Positions 1 through 9,800 of a stretch of DNA of 64,000 nucleotides are shown here, in pieces. The notes below the pieces were generated by a model. It was not told the DNA's origin, searched no databases, and saw only the letters and a list, made by a program, of their open reading frames with translations. Each line of letters begins with the position of its first letter. Position 1 is the stretch's first letter. Origin of the DNA: Thiobacillus denitrificans. Its GTDB lineage: Bacteria > Pseudomonadota > Gammaproteobacteria > Burkholderiales > Thiobacillaceae. Made by a program: the position numbers and the translations under genes. The stretch covers positions 60,318 through 124,317 of the forward strand of contig DHHQ01000023.1 of NCBI GenBank assembly GCA_002403375.1, in the 5' to 3' direction.

Positions 1-418
1 GCGGCGGCGGAGCCGGCAGCTGGGGGTCGACGGCCTCGATGTCGAGCACGCGGTAGACGTCGGCGCCGCGCAGCACGAACACCTTGTCCATGCCGGTCTG
101 CGCGGCGATGCCGGCGAGCTGGGCCTTCATGTATTCGAACAGCGGGCCCGCGGTTTCGGTGCGCTGGTAGTGCAGCCGCAGGCGGAAATGGCGGAAGCTG
201 CCGGGCTCGATCACCTGTGCCTGGGCGTAGGGGTGGGCGAGGATGTTCTCGCGCGTCTTGCTGAAAAACTGGTAGGAGAGCGCCACGTGGTCGGCGTCGA
301 CGTAATGCACCTGCGACGCGTAGGCCACGTTGGGCATGCCGTCGGGCGAGCAGGTGGCGACGACGGCGGGGATCGCGCCGTCGAGGCAGGGCCGCAGCGA
401 CTCCAGCGTCGGCTTCAC
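1..418 (-). CDS. PNPOx-like flavin-binding protein, N-terminal part (cut by left edge)
   Basis: The reading frame opens with GTG at 418 and runs off the left edge without a stop, giving about 139 residues. It begins MKPTLESLRPCLDG and continues with PAVVATCSPDGMPNV, YQFFSKTRENIL and HFRLRLHYQRTETAG, the pattern of the pyridoxamine 5'-phosphate oxidase-like split-barrel fold that binds FMN or a related cofactor. The GTG overlaps the TGA of the upstream PNPOx-like gene by four bases (GTGA), so the two are translationally coupled. In relatives such N-terminal split barrels are often followed by GAF or cyclase/kinase output domains (family knowledge). A proline-rich linker begins at the window edge, which suggests another domain follows, but it cannot be seen. 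Substrate unknown. Confidence 0.7.
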   Translation of the reverse strand, partial: MKPTLESLRPCLDGAIPAVVATCSPDGMPNVAYASQVHYVDADHVALSYQFFSKTRENILAHPYAQAQVIEPGSFRHFRLRLHYQRTETAGPLFEYMKAQLAGIAAQTGMDKVFVLRGADVYRVLDIEAVDPQLPAPPP

Positions 419-900
419 GTGGTCGCCAGCACCTGCCCGGCCCTGGGTCCGGGCGTCTGGTCGAAGACGACCTCGGGCGCGAAGCGCAGCGCGACGAGGT
501 CGCCGGCGGCCATGAGGGCGAGCACGCCCTGCCCCAGGTCGGCGCCGTAGCCGAGTCCGACCAGCTCGTCGGCGAACGCCTGCGCGTAGCGCCGGTTGCA
601 GCCGCGCAGCGCGGGGCCCGGCGGCAGCCGGGTCGCCTGCCGGGCCTTGAGCTGCAGCGTCGCGTGGGTCGCCGGCCGGCTGAACACCGCGGCGATCGCG
701 CTGCCCCCGTCGATCGCGGCGAGCAGCTCGCGCCCGCGCCGCGGCGACACGAGGACCGTCACGCTGCGCCGGTCGCGCGACACCGCGCAGCCCTGCGCGC
801 GGCAGACGCACGGCCAGCCGTCGCGGCCGCTGGCGGCGAGATTGATAGACACCGGCCCCTGCAGGAAGGCGGCGTGCTCGGTGCTCAGCTGCACGCCCAT
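415..900 (-). CDS. Pyridoxamine 5'-phosphate oxidase-related protein
   Basis: This 161-residue protein resembles the small PNPOx-like flavin-binding family. It has VSINLAASGRDGWPCVCRA near the N-terminus, a basic central segment and a C-terminal RRYAQAFADELVGLG helix region. It lies 4 bp after argJ and its stop overlaps the GTG start of the next PNPOx-like gene, so the three are probably co-transcribed. Two adjacent split-barrel genes suggest a heteromeric or paralogous flavoprotein pair. No substrate can be assigned, and real PdxH activity is unlikely because the protein is short and lacks the conserved C-terminal RLNP-type motif. Confidence 0.65.
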   Translation of the reverse strand: MGVQLSTEHAAFLQGPVSINLAASGRDGWPCVCRAQGCAVSRDRRSVTVLVSPRRGRELLAAIDGGSAIAAVFSRPATHATLQLKARQATRLPPGPALRGCNRRYAQAFADELVGLGYGADLGQGVLALMAAGDLVALRFAPEVVFDQTPGPRAGQVLATT

Positions 901-904
901 GGCG

Positions 905-2131
905 TCAGGTGCGGTACTCCGCGTTGATCTTCACGTAGTCGTACGAGAAGTCGCAGGTCCACACGGTGGCGGCCGCGTCGCCGCGGCCGAGCGCGACGCG
1001 CACCGTGATCTCGGCTTCCTTCATCACCGCCGCGCCCTGCGCCTCGGTGTAGCTCGCGGCGCGTCCGCCGTGTTCGGCGACCAGCACGTCGCCGAGCCAG
1101 ACCCTGATCGCGTCGACGTCGAGGTCGTTGACCCCCGCGTAGCCGATCGCCGCGAGGATGCGCCCGAGGTTGGGGTCGGACGCGAAGAACGCGGTCTTGA
1201 CCAGCGGCGAGCGCGCGATGGCGTAGGCGATCTGCTTGCACTCGGCGCGGTCGCGGCCGCCTTCGACGCTGACGGTCATGAACTTGGTCGCGCCTTCGCC
1301 GTCGCGCGCCATCGCCTGCGCGAGTTCGATCGCGACTTCGGCGAGCGCCGCCTTCAGTGCGGCGTAGTCGGCGCCCGCGGCGTCGCCGACTTCGGCGTTG
1401 CCGGCCTGGCCGGTGGCGATCAGGACGAAGCTGTCGTTGGTCGAGGTGTCGCCGTCGACGGTGACGCAGTTGAACGAGACGTCGGCGACGTCCGTCACCA
1501 GCTGCTGCACCAGCGCCGGCGCGATCGCCGCGTCGGTCGCGACGAAGCCGAGCATGGTCGCCATGTTGGGGTGGATCATGCCGGAGCCCTTGGCGATGCC
1601 GGTGACCGTCACCGTCTTGCCGCCGACCTGCGCCTGGCGGCTGGCGCCCTTGGCGACGATGTCGGTGGTCATGATCGCGTGCGCGGCGTCGTGCCAGTGA
1701 TCCGCCGCGAGGTCGGCCTGCGCGGCGGGCAGCGCGGGCAGGAGCTTGTCGACCGGCAGCGGCTCGAGGATCACCCCGGTGGAAAACGGCAGCACGGCCT
1801 CGGCCTCGCAGCCGAGCAGTCCGGCGACCGCCTCGCAGGTGCGGCGCGCGCGATCGAGGCCCTCCGCGCCGGTGCCGGCGTTGGCGTTGCCGGTGTTGAT
1901 CACCAGCGCGCGGATCCCGCCCTGCACCAGGTGCTGCCTGCACAGCGTGACCGGCGCGGCGCAGAAGCGGTTCTGCGTGAACACCCCGGCGACATGGCTG
2001 CCGGGGGCGAGTTCGATCAGCGTGAGGTCGCGGCGCCCTGGCTTCTTGATGCCGGCGGAGGCGATGCCGAGGCGGACGCCGGCGACGGGCAGCAGGGAGG
2101 CGGGATCGGGAGCGGTGAGATTGACGGGCAT
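905..2131 (-). CDS. argJ: Bifunctional glutamate N-acetyltransferase / amino-acid acetyltransferase
   Basis: ArgJ transfers the acetyl group from N-acetylornithine to glutamate, and may also use acetyl-CoA, in the cyclic arginine pathway in the cytoplasm. The 408-residue length is typical. The self-cleavage site is present: KGSGMIHPNMATML, where Thr192 becomes the nucleophile and new N-terminus of the beta chain. Further family blocks are INTGNANAGTG (79-89), FSTGVILEPLP and the C-terminal DFSYDYVKINAEYRT. The start ATG at 2131 is preceded by a weak ribosome-binding site. Upstream is a 79-residue membrane protein, downstream the PNPOx-like pair; no other arginine gene is visible nearby. Confidence 0.97.
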   Translation of the reverse strand: MPVNLTAPDPASLLPVAGVRLGIASAGIKKPGRRDLTLIELAPGSHVAGVFTQNRFCAAPVTLCRQHLVQGGIRALVINTGNANAGTGAEGLDRARRTCEAVAGLLGCEAEAVLPFSTGVILEPLPVDKLLPALPAAQADLAADHWHDAAHAIMTTDIVAKGASRQAQVGGKTVTVTGIAKGSGMIHPNMATMLGFVATDAAIAPALVQQLVTDVADVSFNCVTVDGDTSTNDSFVLIATGQAGNAEVGDAAGADYAALKAALAEVAIELAQAMARDGEGATKFMTVSVEGGRDRAECKQIAYAIARSPLVKTAFFASDPNLGRILAAIGYAGVNDLDVDAIRVWLGDVLVAEHGGRAASYTEAQGAAVMKEAEITVRVALGRGDAAATVWTCDFSYDYVKINAEYRT

Positions 2132-2187
2132 GACGGTCGAGGGGAACGGAAAGCCGCCATTCTATGCCGGGGCGACGCCCCCCGGGG

Positions 2188-2427
2188 TCAAAGCGTGCGT
2201 CCCAGCAGGGCGTTCAGCTTTTCGCGGAAACCGCGTCGCCACGGCCACAGCGGGTCGAGTTCGATCGAGCGCGCCAGCGCCGCCAGCGCGATCAGCGCGA
2301 ACACGGCGAACAGCAGCTGCGAGACGAATTCGCGCGGGGTCAGCAGGCCGAGCGGGGTGTCGAGAAAACCCGGGACGTAGAACAGGCTGGAAAAGGCGGC
2401 GAACAGAAACGCCGGACCGAGGTACAT
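2188..2427 (-). CDS. Small two-helix membrane protein, unknown function
   Basis: The 79-residue protein begins MYLGPAFLFAAFSSLFYVPG. I chose the ATG at 2427 over the longer frame because a GGAGG box lies six bases upstream of it. Two hydrophobic segments (about residues 3-21 and 38-56) flank a short polar stretch containing LTPREF, and the C-terminus is basic (RRGFREKLNALLGR), so the tail probably faces the cytoplasm. It precedes argJ by 56 bp on the same strand. I do not recognise a family. Confidence 0.55.
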   Translation of the reverse strand: MYLGPAFLFAAFSSLFYVPGFLDTPLGLLTPREFVSQLLFAVFALIALAALARSIELDPLWPWRRGFREKLNALLGRTL

Positions 2428-2561
2428 GGCGACCTCCATCGGGGACAGGGGGTACCGAATCAAAAGCAATGCCCGTGCCATGCCGATAATCCCCTGCGAA
2501 TACAAGCGAGTACGTCAACTGACCTCGCGCGCCGGGCGGCCGCTGTAAACAAATCCGACGC

Positions 2562-2900
2562 TCACTTGGCGCCCGCCGTGGTGGCGAGCCGGCGCAGGAT
2601 CTCGTGCGACAGCGAGTAGAACTGCGGCGTTGGCCCGAGATCCTCGTAGATCGGGTCGCCGTAGTCGTCCTCGGCGATGACGCGGTTGCCGGGGACGTAG
2701 GGCATCGCCACCTCGAGCTCGTCGAGGGCGGCCCGGATCAGGTCGGCCATCAACTGGGATTCGCTGCGGCCCGGATACATCATGTGCAGGGCTTCGATGC
2801 GGGCGGCGTCGCGCAGCGGCAGGTGAACGGTGTAGGCGCGCACGTCGGTGCGTGCATGACCTTCTCTGCTCCAGCGCTGGATCAGTTCGGCGATGCGCAT
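2562..2900 (-). CDS. Small conserved protein of the 'type 1 pili tip component' class
   Basis: The 112-residue protein begins MRIAELIQRWSREG and contains RDAARIEALHMMYPGRSESQ, LIRAALDELEVAMPYVPG and DEDYGDPIYEDLGPTPQF-like acidic motifs. I recall similar short proteins in Pseudomonas and betaproteobacteria annotated as pilin-assembly or type 1 pili tip components; that name has no functional proof. The helical segment with a pattern like ARIEALHMMYPGRSESQLMADLIRAAL resembles a ribbon-helix-helix dimer, so a regulatory role is possible (inference). The start at 2900 has a GGGGGA box upstream and a sigma70-like promoter directly before it, suggesting an independent transcript. Confidence 0.6.
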   Translation of the reverse strand: MRIAELIQRWSREGHARTDVRAYTVHLPLRDAARIEALHMMYPGRSESQLMADLIRAALDELEVAMPYVPGNRVIAEDDYGDPIYEDLGPTPQFYSLSHEILRRLATTAGAK

Positions 2901-2928
2901 GAGCTTTCCCCCGCTTGGTGATGTTTTT

Positions 2929-2956
2929 GTTATAGCAAAGGCCTTTCCAAGGCAAA
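2929..2956 (-). promoter_or_regulatory. Predicted sigma70-type promoter of the 2562-2900 gene
   Basis: On the minus strand TTTGCC (2956-2951) is followed after 16 bp by TATAAC (2934-2929), about 29 bp before the ATG. The spacer contains the perfect 10-bp palindrome AAAGGCCTTT. The motif is seen; promoter activity is inferred. Confidence 0.4.
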
Positions 2957-2980
2957 GCCGGATTTGCGCGCCGCGAGCCC

Positions 2981-3580
2981 TTATTCCATGCGGCGCCAGA
3001 CCAGCGTGCGGTTGTTCGCCGGCATCGCGAAATCGCGCTGCAGGACGAGTCCCTGCGCGCGCGCGCGCGCGTCGACCGCCTCGAAGTCGCGCACCCCCGA
3101 GGCGGGGTCGCGCGCCTTCAGCCAGGCGTCGAAGCGCGCGTTGCTCTCCGAGGTGAACGCGCCGCCGTAGTTGAACGGGCCGTACACCGCCAGCACCCCG
3201 CCCGGTTCGAGCACGGCGCCGACGCCGGCGAAGAAGCATTCGACCTGCTCCCAGCCCATGATGTGCAGCGTGTTCGCCGAGAACACCGCGTCGTAGCGGG
3301 TGTCGCGCCAGTCGCTGGCGCACGCCTCGAGCGCCAGCGGCGGCCGCACGTTGGGCAGCGCCGCGTCGCCGAGCCAGGCGAGGATGCCGGCATGGTGCGC
3401 CGGCACGTCGGCGGTCTGCCAGACGAGGTGCGGCAGCGCGGCGCCGAAATACACCGCATGCTGGCCGGTGCCGCTGCCGATTTCGAGCACCCGGCGGCAG
3501 TCGGCGAACACCTCGGCGAGCACCGCCAGGATCGGCTCGCGGTTCTGCTCGCAGGATTCGGCGAAGGGCTTGTCGTTCAC
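2981..3580 (-). CDS. DUF938 family SAM-dependent methyltransferase-like protein
   Basis: The 199-residue protein starts at GTG 3580 (MNDKPFAESCEQNREPIL), with GGAG ten bases upstream inside the end of addA. The class I methyltransferase fold is visible: VLEIGSGTGQHAVYF is the SAM-binding glycine-rich loop (about 33-47), YDAVFSANTLHIMGWEQV covers motif IV, and VLAVYGPFNYGG follows. These are the hallmarks of the DUF938 family (close to 200 residues). Only two bases separate it from the addA stop, so it is the distal gene of that transcript. The substrate is unknown. Confidence 0.85.
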   Translation of the reverse strand: MNDKPFAESCEQNREPILAVLAEVFADCRRVLEIGSGTGQHAVYFGAALPHLVWQTADVPAHHAGILAWLGDAALPNVRPPLALEACASDWRDTRYDAVFSANTLHIMGWEQVECFFAGVGAVLEPGGVLAVYGPFNYGGAFTSESNARFDAWLKARDPASGVRDFEAVDARARAQGLVLQRDFAMPANNRTLVWRRME

Positions 3581-3582
3581 GT

Positions 3583-6500
3583 TCAGGTCTCCATTCGAAC
3601 CAGCCGGCCGTCGGCCAGCAGCAGCGCCGCCTGCACCGGCTTGCCGGGGTAGAGCTCGGCGAGCAGCGTCCGGTAGCCGGCGAGCTGCTCGCGGTGGCGC
3701 TCGGCGAGCGCGGCGTCGGGCACGCCGCGGCTGTCGTCGCCGGTCTTGTAGTCGATCAGCCACACCGCGTCGGCCGACTCGACCACGCGGTCGATCCGCT
3801 GCACCCGGCCGCCGGCGTCGAGCAGCGTCAGTTCGTTGTGCGCGCGCACGAACTGCGCCGGGTCGAAGAGCGGCGCCAGGTGCGGCTGCGCGAGCAGCGC
3901 GCGCGCGGCGGACTCGATCGATTCGAGCCTGTCCTCGAGCCCGAGGCGCGCGGCCAGGGCCGGCAGGTCGTGCGCGGCGCCGTGGCGGGCGTCGCCGCCC
4001 AGCGGCGCATGCTGCTCGAGGCAGGCGTGGAAGAGTTCGCCGGCCGCCGCAGCCACGCTCGCGGCCGGCGGGGCGACGCGCTGGCCGACCGCCGGGGCGT
4101 CGATGCACGCCGGCGCGACGGGGGGCGCGGTGTCGACCGGGGCGGCCGCCGGCAGTTCGGCGGGCAGGCCGAGTTCGCGCCAGGCGGCGTCGACGCGCCC
4201 GAGCCAGGCGTTGCGCTCGGCGTCGCCGCTGACGACCAGGGCCTGCTCGGCGCGGGTGAGCGCGACGTACAGCAGGTTGTCGGATTCACGCTCGGCCAGC
4301 GCTGCCTCGTCGGCGAACCAGGGCTCGCGCGCCGCGCCGCGCTCGGCGGCCTTGCCGAACAGCGAGAAGTGCAGCGGACGCGGCGCCTCGGGCGGCCACG
4401 GCGCGAGGACGCCGTGGCTCTCGCCCTGGTGGTGGTCGCTGCCGCCCAGCAGCCAGACGATCGGCGCTTCCAGCCCCTTGGCGCCGTGGATGGTCAGCAG
4501 CCGCACTGCGTTTTCGCCGTCGGCCGCGAGGCCCTCTCCGGGTGCAGCGTCGGCGTCGTCGACCAGGTCGGCGAGCTCGCGCACGAAGCCGGCGAGCGTC
4601 GGATAGCGGCCGGCATCCTGGGTCAGCGCGAGCTGCATGAAGGCGCGCAGGTTGGCGGCGACCTGCGGGCGCATCGCCTGCGGCACCGAGGCGGCGTAGC
4701 GCGCCTCGACGTCGCCCTCGAAATAGATGCGGTCGAGCAGGTCGTGCACCGGCAGCGTGCCGCCGAGCGCGCGCCAGCGGGCGAGCAGTTGCGCGGCGCG
4801 TGCCAGCGTGGCCGGGCAGCCGGGCGTGGCGGCGAGCGCCTGCAGCCGCGCCCAGCCGCGCGCGCCACCGTTCGGCGCGAACACCTGCAGCAGGTCGGCG
4901 TCGCTGCAGCCGAACAGCGGGCTCTTCAGCACGTGCGCGAGCTTGAGGTCGGCGTGCGGCAGCAGCAGCGTGCCGATCAGCGCGATCACGTCCTGCGCCT
5001 CGAGCGCGTGCAGCAGGCCGCCGCGCCGCGAGGTGACGAAGGGGATGCCGGCGGCTTCGAGCTCGCGCTCGTAAAGGTGCAGATGGGTGCGCCTGCGCAC
5101 CAGCGCCATCACGTCGCCCGGCCGCGCCGCGCGCGTGCTGCCCAGGTGCTGCACGCCCCAGCGCCCGAGCACCTGGTCGCGCAGCACGCGGGCGAAGGCG
5201 CGCGCTTCTTCGTGGACGGCACGGTCGCTCGCCTCCTGCCGCGGCGTGGTGAGCGGGTCGCGGAGGCCGCCGGCGGGTGTCGTTTCGGTCTTTTCCGCGC
5301 GCACCCCGACGCACGCGATCGCCCCCGGCCGGGCCGCGTTGGCCGGCGCGTGATGGTGCGCGGCGAAGCCGTCGACGCCGGCGAACACCGGGTTGACCGC
5401 CTGCACCACGGCGGGGGCGAGACGCCGCGTCATGTCGGTGGCGAAGCGCGCGGCGCCGAAGTGCGTCTGCAGGAATGCCGCCGCCGCGCCGAACACCCGC
5501 GCCTCGCCGCGCCGGAAGCGGTAGATCGCCTGCTTGGGGTCGCCCACCATGAACACCGTCATGCCGCTGTCGGTGCCGTGCGCCTCGAGCAGCCAGGCCG
5601 ACAGCGCCTGCCACTGCAGCGGATTGGTGTCCTGGAATTCGTCGAGCAGCAGGTGGCGGTAGCGCGCGTCGAGCTTCAACGCGAGCGCCGGTGCGTGTTC
5701 CTCGCTGGCGAGCAGGCGGCAGGCCAGCCATTCGGCGTCGGCGAAGTCGATCACGCCCTGCTGCGCCTTGGCGTCCTGGTAGGCTTCGAGGAGCGCGTGG
5801 CCGAGCAGCAGGCCGTGGCGGTTGAGGGCCCAGATGCGCTGGTCGGTGCGGATCGCGGCGATCCGTTCCAGCGCGGCCTCGAGCGTGTCGTAGTCGCGTA
5901 GGAAGGCGTCGGCGTTCGCCCCCAGCGCCTTCAGCGTCGGCGCGTTGGCCTTCTTCGCCAGGCGTCCGCCGTCCTTCTTGAGGATGAGGCCGCGCAGCGT
6001 CTCGAAGTCGCCGGCGGCGAGCGCCTCGCGCAGCGCACGGGCCTTCTTCCGCTCGGCGTCGCTGCCGGCCTCGAGTCCGGCGGCGACGCGCTCGGCCCGC
6101 GTGCGCAGCGCGGCATCGGCCCAGAACGCCGCCACCGGGTCGCTGTCGAGGTCGGCGTCGAGCAGCGGCCGCAGCCGCGCCAGCGCGTGGCCGACCGGGT
6201 CGGGCGCGCCGTCGGTGTAGGCCCACCATTCGGCGCGCGTCTGCACGAAATGCTTCAGCAGCGCGTGCAGGGCGTGCTCGCCGGGGTCGGCGAGCAGCGC
6301 GAGCAAGGCCGCGCCCTCCGGCGCATCCGGGGCGGCGGCCCACCTGGCCAGCAGGCGGTCGCGCACCTCGCCCAGCAGCTGGCTTTCGCGCTCGAGGAGC
6401 TGCGCGCCCCACGGCAGGCCGGCGTCGAGCGGCGCGCGCTTCAGGAGGTCGAGGAACCAGCCGTGGAAGGTCGTCACCGACGGCCCCGGCTGCGCGGTCA

Positions 6501-6825
6501 GCACCGCCTCCAGCAGGCCGCGCGCGCGCGGCAGCAGCGCGTCGATCCCGGCTTCCGGCACCGCCCGCTCGGCGAGGAAGGCGCGCACCGTCGCGTCGTC
6601 TTCGAGCGCCAGCACGCGCAGCCAGGCGTGCAGGCGGTCGGTCATTTCCTGCGCCGCCTTGCGGGTGAAGGTGATCGCCAGCAGTTCGGACGGCGCCGCG
6701 CCGGCGAGCAGCAGGCGCAGCATGCGCGAGACCAGGAGCCAGGTCTTGCCGCTGCCGGCGCACGCCTCGACCACCACCGAGCGGGCGGGGTCGAGGGCGG
6801 CGGCGGTGTCGAGCGGCAGGGTCAT
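3583..6825 (-). CDS. addA: AddA-type UvrD/Rep helicase with RecB-like nuclease domain
   Basis: This 1080-residue protein is the helicase-nuclease subunit of an AddAB-like double-strand break resection enzyme. Helicase motifs are clear: Walker A ACAGSGKT (21-28), motif Ia LLAITFTRKAAQEM, Walker B LLLDEFQDTNPLQW, motif III MVGDPKQAIYRFR, motif V LLTIHGAKGLEAPIVWLL and motif VI LLYVALTRAEQAL. The C-terminus carries a PD-(D/E)XK nuclease: RIDRV then WLIDYKTG (about 1022-1029). The start is ATG 6825, with a poor Shine-Dalgarno box. The partner addB normally lies next to addA, but here it is 15.5 kb away on the same strand with a signalling block between them. Confidence 0.93.
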   Translation of the reverse strand: MTLPLDTAAALDPARSVVVEACAGSGKTWLLVSRMLRLLLAGAAPSELLAITFTRKAAQEMTDRLHAWLRVLALEDDATVRAFLAERAVPEAGIDALLPRARGLLEAVLTAQPGPSVTTFHGWFLDLLKRAPLDAGLPWGAQLLERESQLLGEVRDRLLARWAAAPDAPEGAALLALLADPGEHALHALLKHFVQTRAEWWAYTDGAPDPVGHALARLRPLLDADLDSDPVAAFWADAALRTRAERVAAGLEAGSDAERKKARALREALAAGDFETLRGLILKKDGGRLAKKANAPTLKALGANADAFLRDYDTLEAALERIAAIRTDQRIWALNRHGLLLGHALLEAYQDAKAQQGVIDFADAEWLACRLLASEEHAPALALKLDARYRHLLLDEFQDTNPLQWQALSAWLLEAHGTDSGMTVFMVGDPKQAIYRFRRGEARVFGAAAAFLQTHFGAARFATDMTRRLAPAVVQAVNPVFAGVDGFAAHHHAPANAARPGAIACVGVRAEKTETTPAGGLRDPLTTPRQEASDRAVHEEARAFARVLRDQVLGRWGVQHLGSTRAARPGDVMALVRRRTHLHLYERELEAAGIPFVTSRRGGLLHALEAQDVIALIGTLLLPHADLKLAHVLKSPLFGCSDADLLQVFAPNGGARGWARLQALAATPGCPATLARAAQLLARWRALGGTLPVHDLLDRIYFEGDVEARYAASVPQAMRPQVAANLRAFMQLALTQDAGRYPTLAGFVRELADLVDDADAAPGEGLAADGENAVRLLTIHGAKGLEAPIVWLLGGSDHHQGESHGVLAPWPPEAPRPLHFSLFGKAAERGAAREPWFADEAALAERESDNLLYVALTRAEQALVVSGDAERNAWLGRVDAAWRELGLPAELPAAAPVDTAPPVAPACIDAPAVGQRVAPPAASVAAAAGELFHACLEQHAPLGGDARHGAAHDLPALAARLGLEDRLESIESAARALLAQPHLAPLFDPAQFVRAHNELTLLDAGGRVQRIDRVVESADAVWLIDYKTGDDSRGVPDAALAERHREQLAGYRTLLAELYPGKPVQAALLLADGRLVRMET

Positions 6826-6877
6826 CGGTGGCGGGCGTGCGAGCGAATCCCGGATTGTACCGGGCGCCCGCACGGGG

Positions 6878-9800
6878 CTAGCGGCGGGCGTGCAGCCAGG
6901 CGATCAGCTCGGCGGTCGGCATCGGCGCCGCGATCAGGTAGCCCTGCACGCGGTCGCAGCCCAGCGCGCGCACCAGTTCGAGGCCCGCTTCGGTCTCGAC
7001 CCCTTCGGCGACGGTGGCGAGCGCCATGCGGCGCGCCATGTCGAGGCTGCCCTGCAGGATCGCGCGCGCGGTCGGGTCGGTCACGCCCTTGCCGACGAAG
7101 CTGCGGTCGAGCTTGAGCTCGGTGAAGGGGATGCGGTCGAGCTGCTCGAAGGACGAGTAGCCGATGCCGAAGTCGTCGATCGACAGCCCGAAGCCCTTGA
7201 GGCGCAGCCGCGTGAGCACGTCGAGCGCGGTGGTGACTTCCTTCATGACGCCGGTCTCGGTGACTTCGAGAATGACATCGGCCGGGCGCAGGCCGGCCGC
7301 CTGCGTGGTGGCGAGGATGAAGTCGGGCAGCTGCAGGTCGTCCAGCCACAGGCCCGAGAGGTTGACCGCGATCGACAGCGGGAAGCCCGCGTCGCGCAGG
7401 GCCGCGCCTTCCATCAGTGCCTTCGACACGAGCACCTGCGACAGCTCGCCGACCAGGCCCTCGCGTTCGGCGACGCCGATGAAGCTATCGGGGAGCAGGA
7501 GCCCGTGCTCGGGGTGCTGCCAGCGCGCCAGCGCCTCGACGCCGACCGCTTCGAGGCTGACGGCGTCGACCTTGGGCTGGAACCACACGGTGAATTCGTC
7601 GCGCGCGATGCCGTCGCGGATCGACTGCGGCGAGGCCTGCGCCGGCGTGCTGGCGGGGCGCTGGCGCGAGCGCGGCGGGCGCCTGCGCGACAGCAGCCCG
7701 GTCATCTGCTCGGGGGTCACAGGCTTCTGCACCTGGCCGAGCACGCGCAGGCCCTGCAGGTCGGCCAGCTTGCCGACGGTGCTGAGCACCTTCTCGTCGG
7801 CGCCGCTCATCAGGATCAGCCCGCCGCGGTAGCCGCTGCGGCCGAACGAGCGGATCAGCTCGACGCCGTCCATGCCGGGCATGGCGAGGTCGCACACCAG
7901 CGCTTCGAGGCTGCCGTTGCGCGCCTTCACGAGCTCGAGCGCATCGGCGCCGCTGCTCGCGGTCAGCACCTCGTCGACGCCCAGGGTGGCGAGCATCGCC
8001 GCCATCTGCTGCAGCACCACCGGATCGTCGTCGACCACCAGCAGGGGCCCGCGGCCGGCCAGCGGCGGCGGCTCCGCCGCGGGGGCTTGCGCCGCCGGCG
8101 GCAGTCCGGCGTAGGCGGCCTCGGTCGCGGCGAGCGCCTCGCGCAGCGCGGCCAGCGGGACGGCGAAGTCCGCGGCGCCGCCGTGCAGCGCGGCCTGCTC
8201 GAGTTCGGTGGCGAGCGCCGCGTAGCGCTGCGCGCCGACGGTGCGTGCCGAAGATTTCTGCTTGTGCATCTCGCGCGCCACGGCGGCCGGCTCGGGCGCG
8301 GCGCCGAGCGCCTGCAGTCCGTCCACCGCCGCGCGCAGGAAGGTCGCGACAAGCGTGTGCGCCTGCGCCGGGTTGACCTCGCCGAGGACCTGGTACAGGC
8401 AGTCGAGGTCGAGCACGGCGTCGCCGCCGGCCGGTGCTGGCGCAGCGTCCGCGCCGCTTCGGAGCCAGCGGTCGAGCTTGGCGCGCAGCGCGTCGAGCGC
8501 GATCGGCTTCGCCAGCACGTCGTCGATGCCGGCTTCGTGGCACAGGCGGCGTTCCGCCGCATGGTCGGCCGCGGTGATGCAGACGATCGGCGTATGCCCG
8601 CCGTGCGCGGCCTCGTGTTCGCGCACGGCGCGGGCGAGCGCGAGGCCGTCCATCACCGGCATGTTGAGGTCGGCGAGGATCAGGTCGTGCTGGCCGGCGC
8701 GCCACTTTTCGAGCGCGATCGCGCCGTCTTCGGCGAGCTCGGCCTGGCAGCCGAGCGTGTCGAGCTGCAGCGCGAGGATGGTCTGGTTGGGCGCGTAGTC
8801 CTCGGCGACCAGCACGCGCGCGCCGGCGAGGCCGGCGCGGCGGGGCGCTGCGGCGGACGGGCAGTTGGCGCACGGGCCGCCTGCGGGGGTGGGCAGCTCG
8901 ACCCAGAAGGTGCTGCCGCCGCCGGGCGGGCTGTCGACGCCGATGCTGCCGTGCATCGCCTCGACCAGCCTCCGCGCGAGCGCGAGCCCGATGCCGGCGC
9001 CGCCGATCTGCCCCTGCTCGGCGCCCAGGCGGTCGAACGGGATGAACAGCTGCGCCTGGTCGGTGGGCGCGATGCCGGGCCCGGTGTCGGCGACGGTGAG
9101 CCGGACGTGGCCGTTCGCGAGGGCCTGGCAGCCGAGGCTGACCTGGCCGCCGTCGTGGTTGAACTTGATGGCGTTGGTGACCAGGTGGTTCATCACCTGC
9201 AGCAGGGCGTGGCGGTCGGCGACCACCTGGCAGCGGTCGCAACTCGTTGCGCAGTCGAGGGGGATGCGGCGCAGGCGCGCGGCGGCGGCGTTCTGCGCGA
9301 GGCAGTCGTCCATCACGCCGGCGACGTCGAGCGATTCGGTCTGCAGGTCCGCGCCGCCGGACTCGAGGTCGGCCAGTTCGATGACGTCGTTGAGCATCGC
9401 CAGCAGGCTGCTGCCGGCCTGCATGATCTCGTCCGCGCTGATCGCCGCCGCCTGCGGCAGGCCGTCCTGCATCGCCAGCAGCTGGGCGTGGCCGAGGATG
9501 GCGTTGAGCGGAGTGCGCAGCTCGTGGCTGATGCTCGAGAGGAAGCGCGACTTGGCACGGCTGGACGCCTCGGCCGCTTCCTTGGCCTCGAGCAGCGCCG
9601 CCTGCTCCAGCTTGCGCGCGGTGATGTCGCGGTCGATGCCGCGGTAGCCGAGCAGCGTGCCGTCCGCGTCGAGGATGGGCACGCCGCTGGTTTCGAGCAC
9701 CACCTCGCGGCCGTCGCGGTGGCGGTTGACGTTCTCGAGCCCGGAGAACGGCCAGCGGTTGGCGGCGATGTCCTGGAACGCCCACCTGACGTGGTCCGCC

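Noticed and set aside
596..2380. Long plus-strand open frame of 594 codons opposite argJ
   Set aside because: High GC removes stop codons on the antisense strand. The product is Arg/Gly/Asp-rich with no motif, while argJ on the other strand is unmistakable. The same holds for long frames at 6659-10486, 11862-14063, 46778-49456 and 57973-62817.
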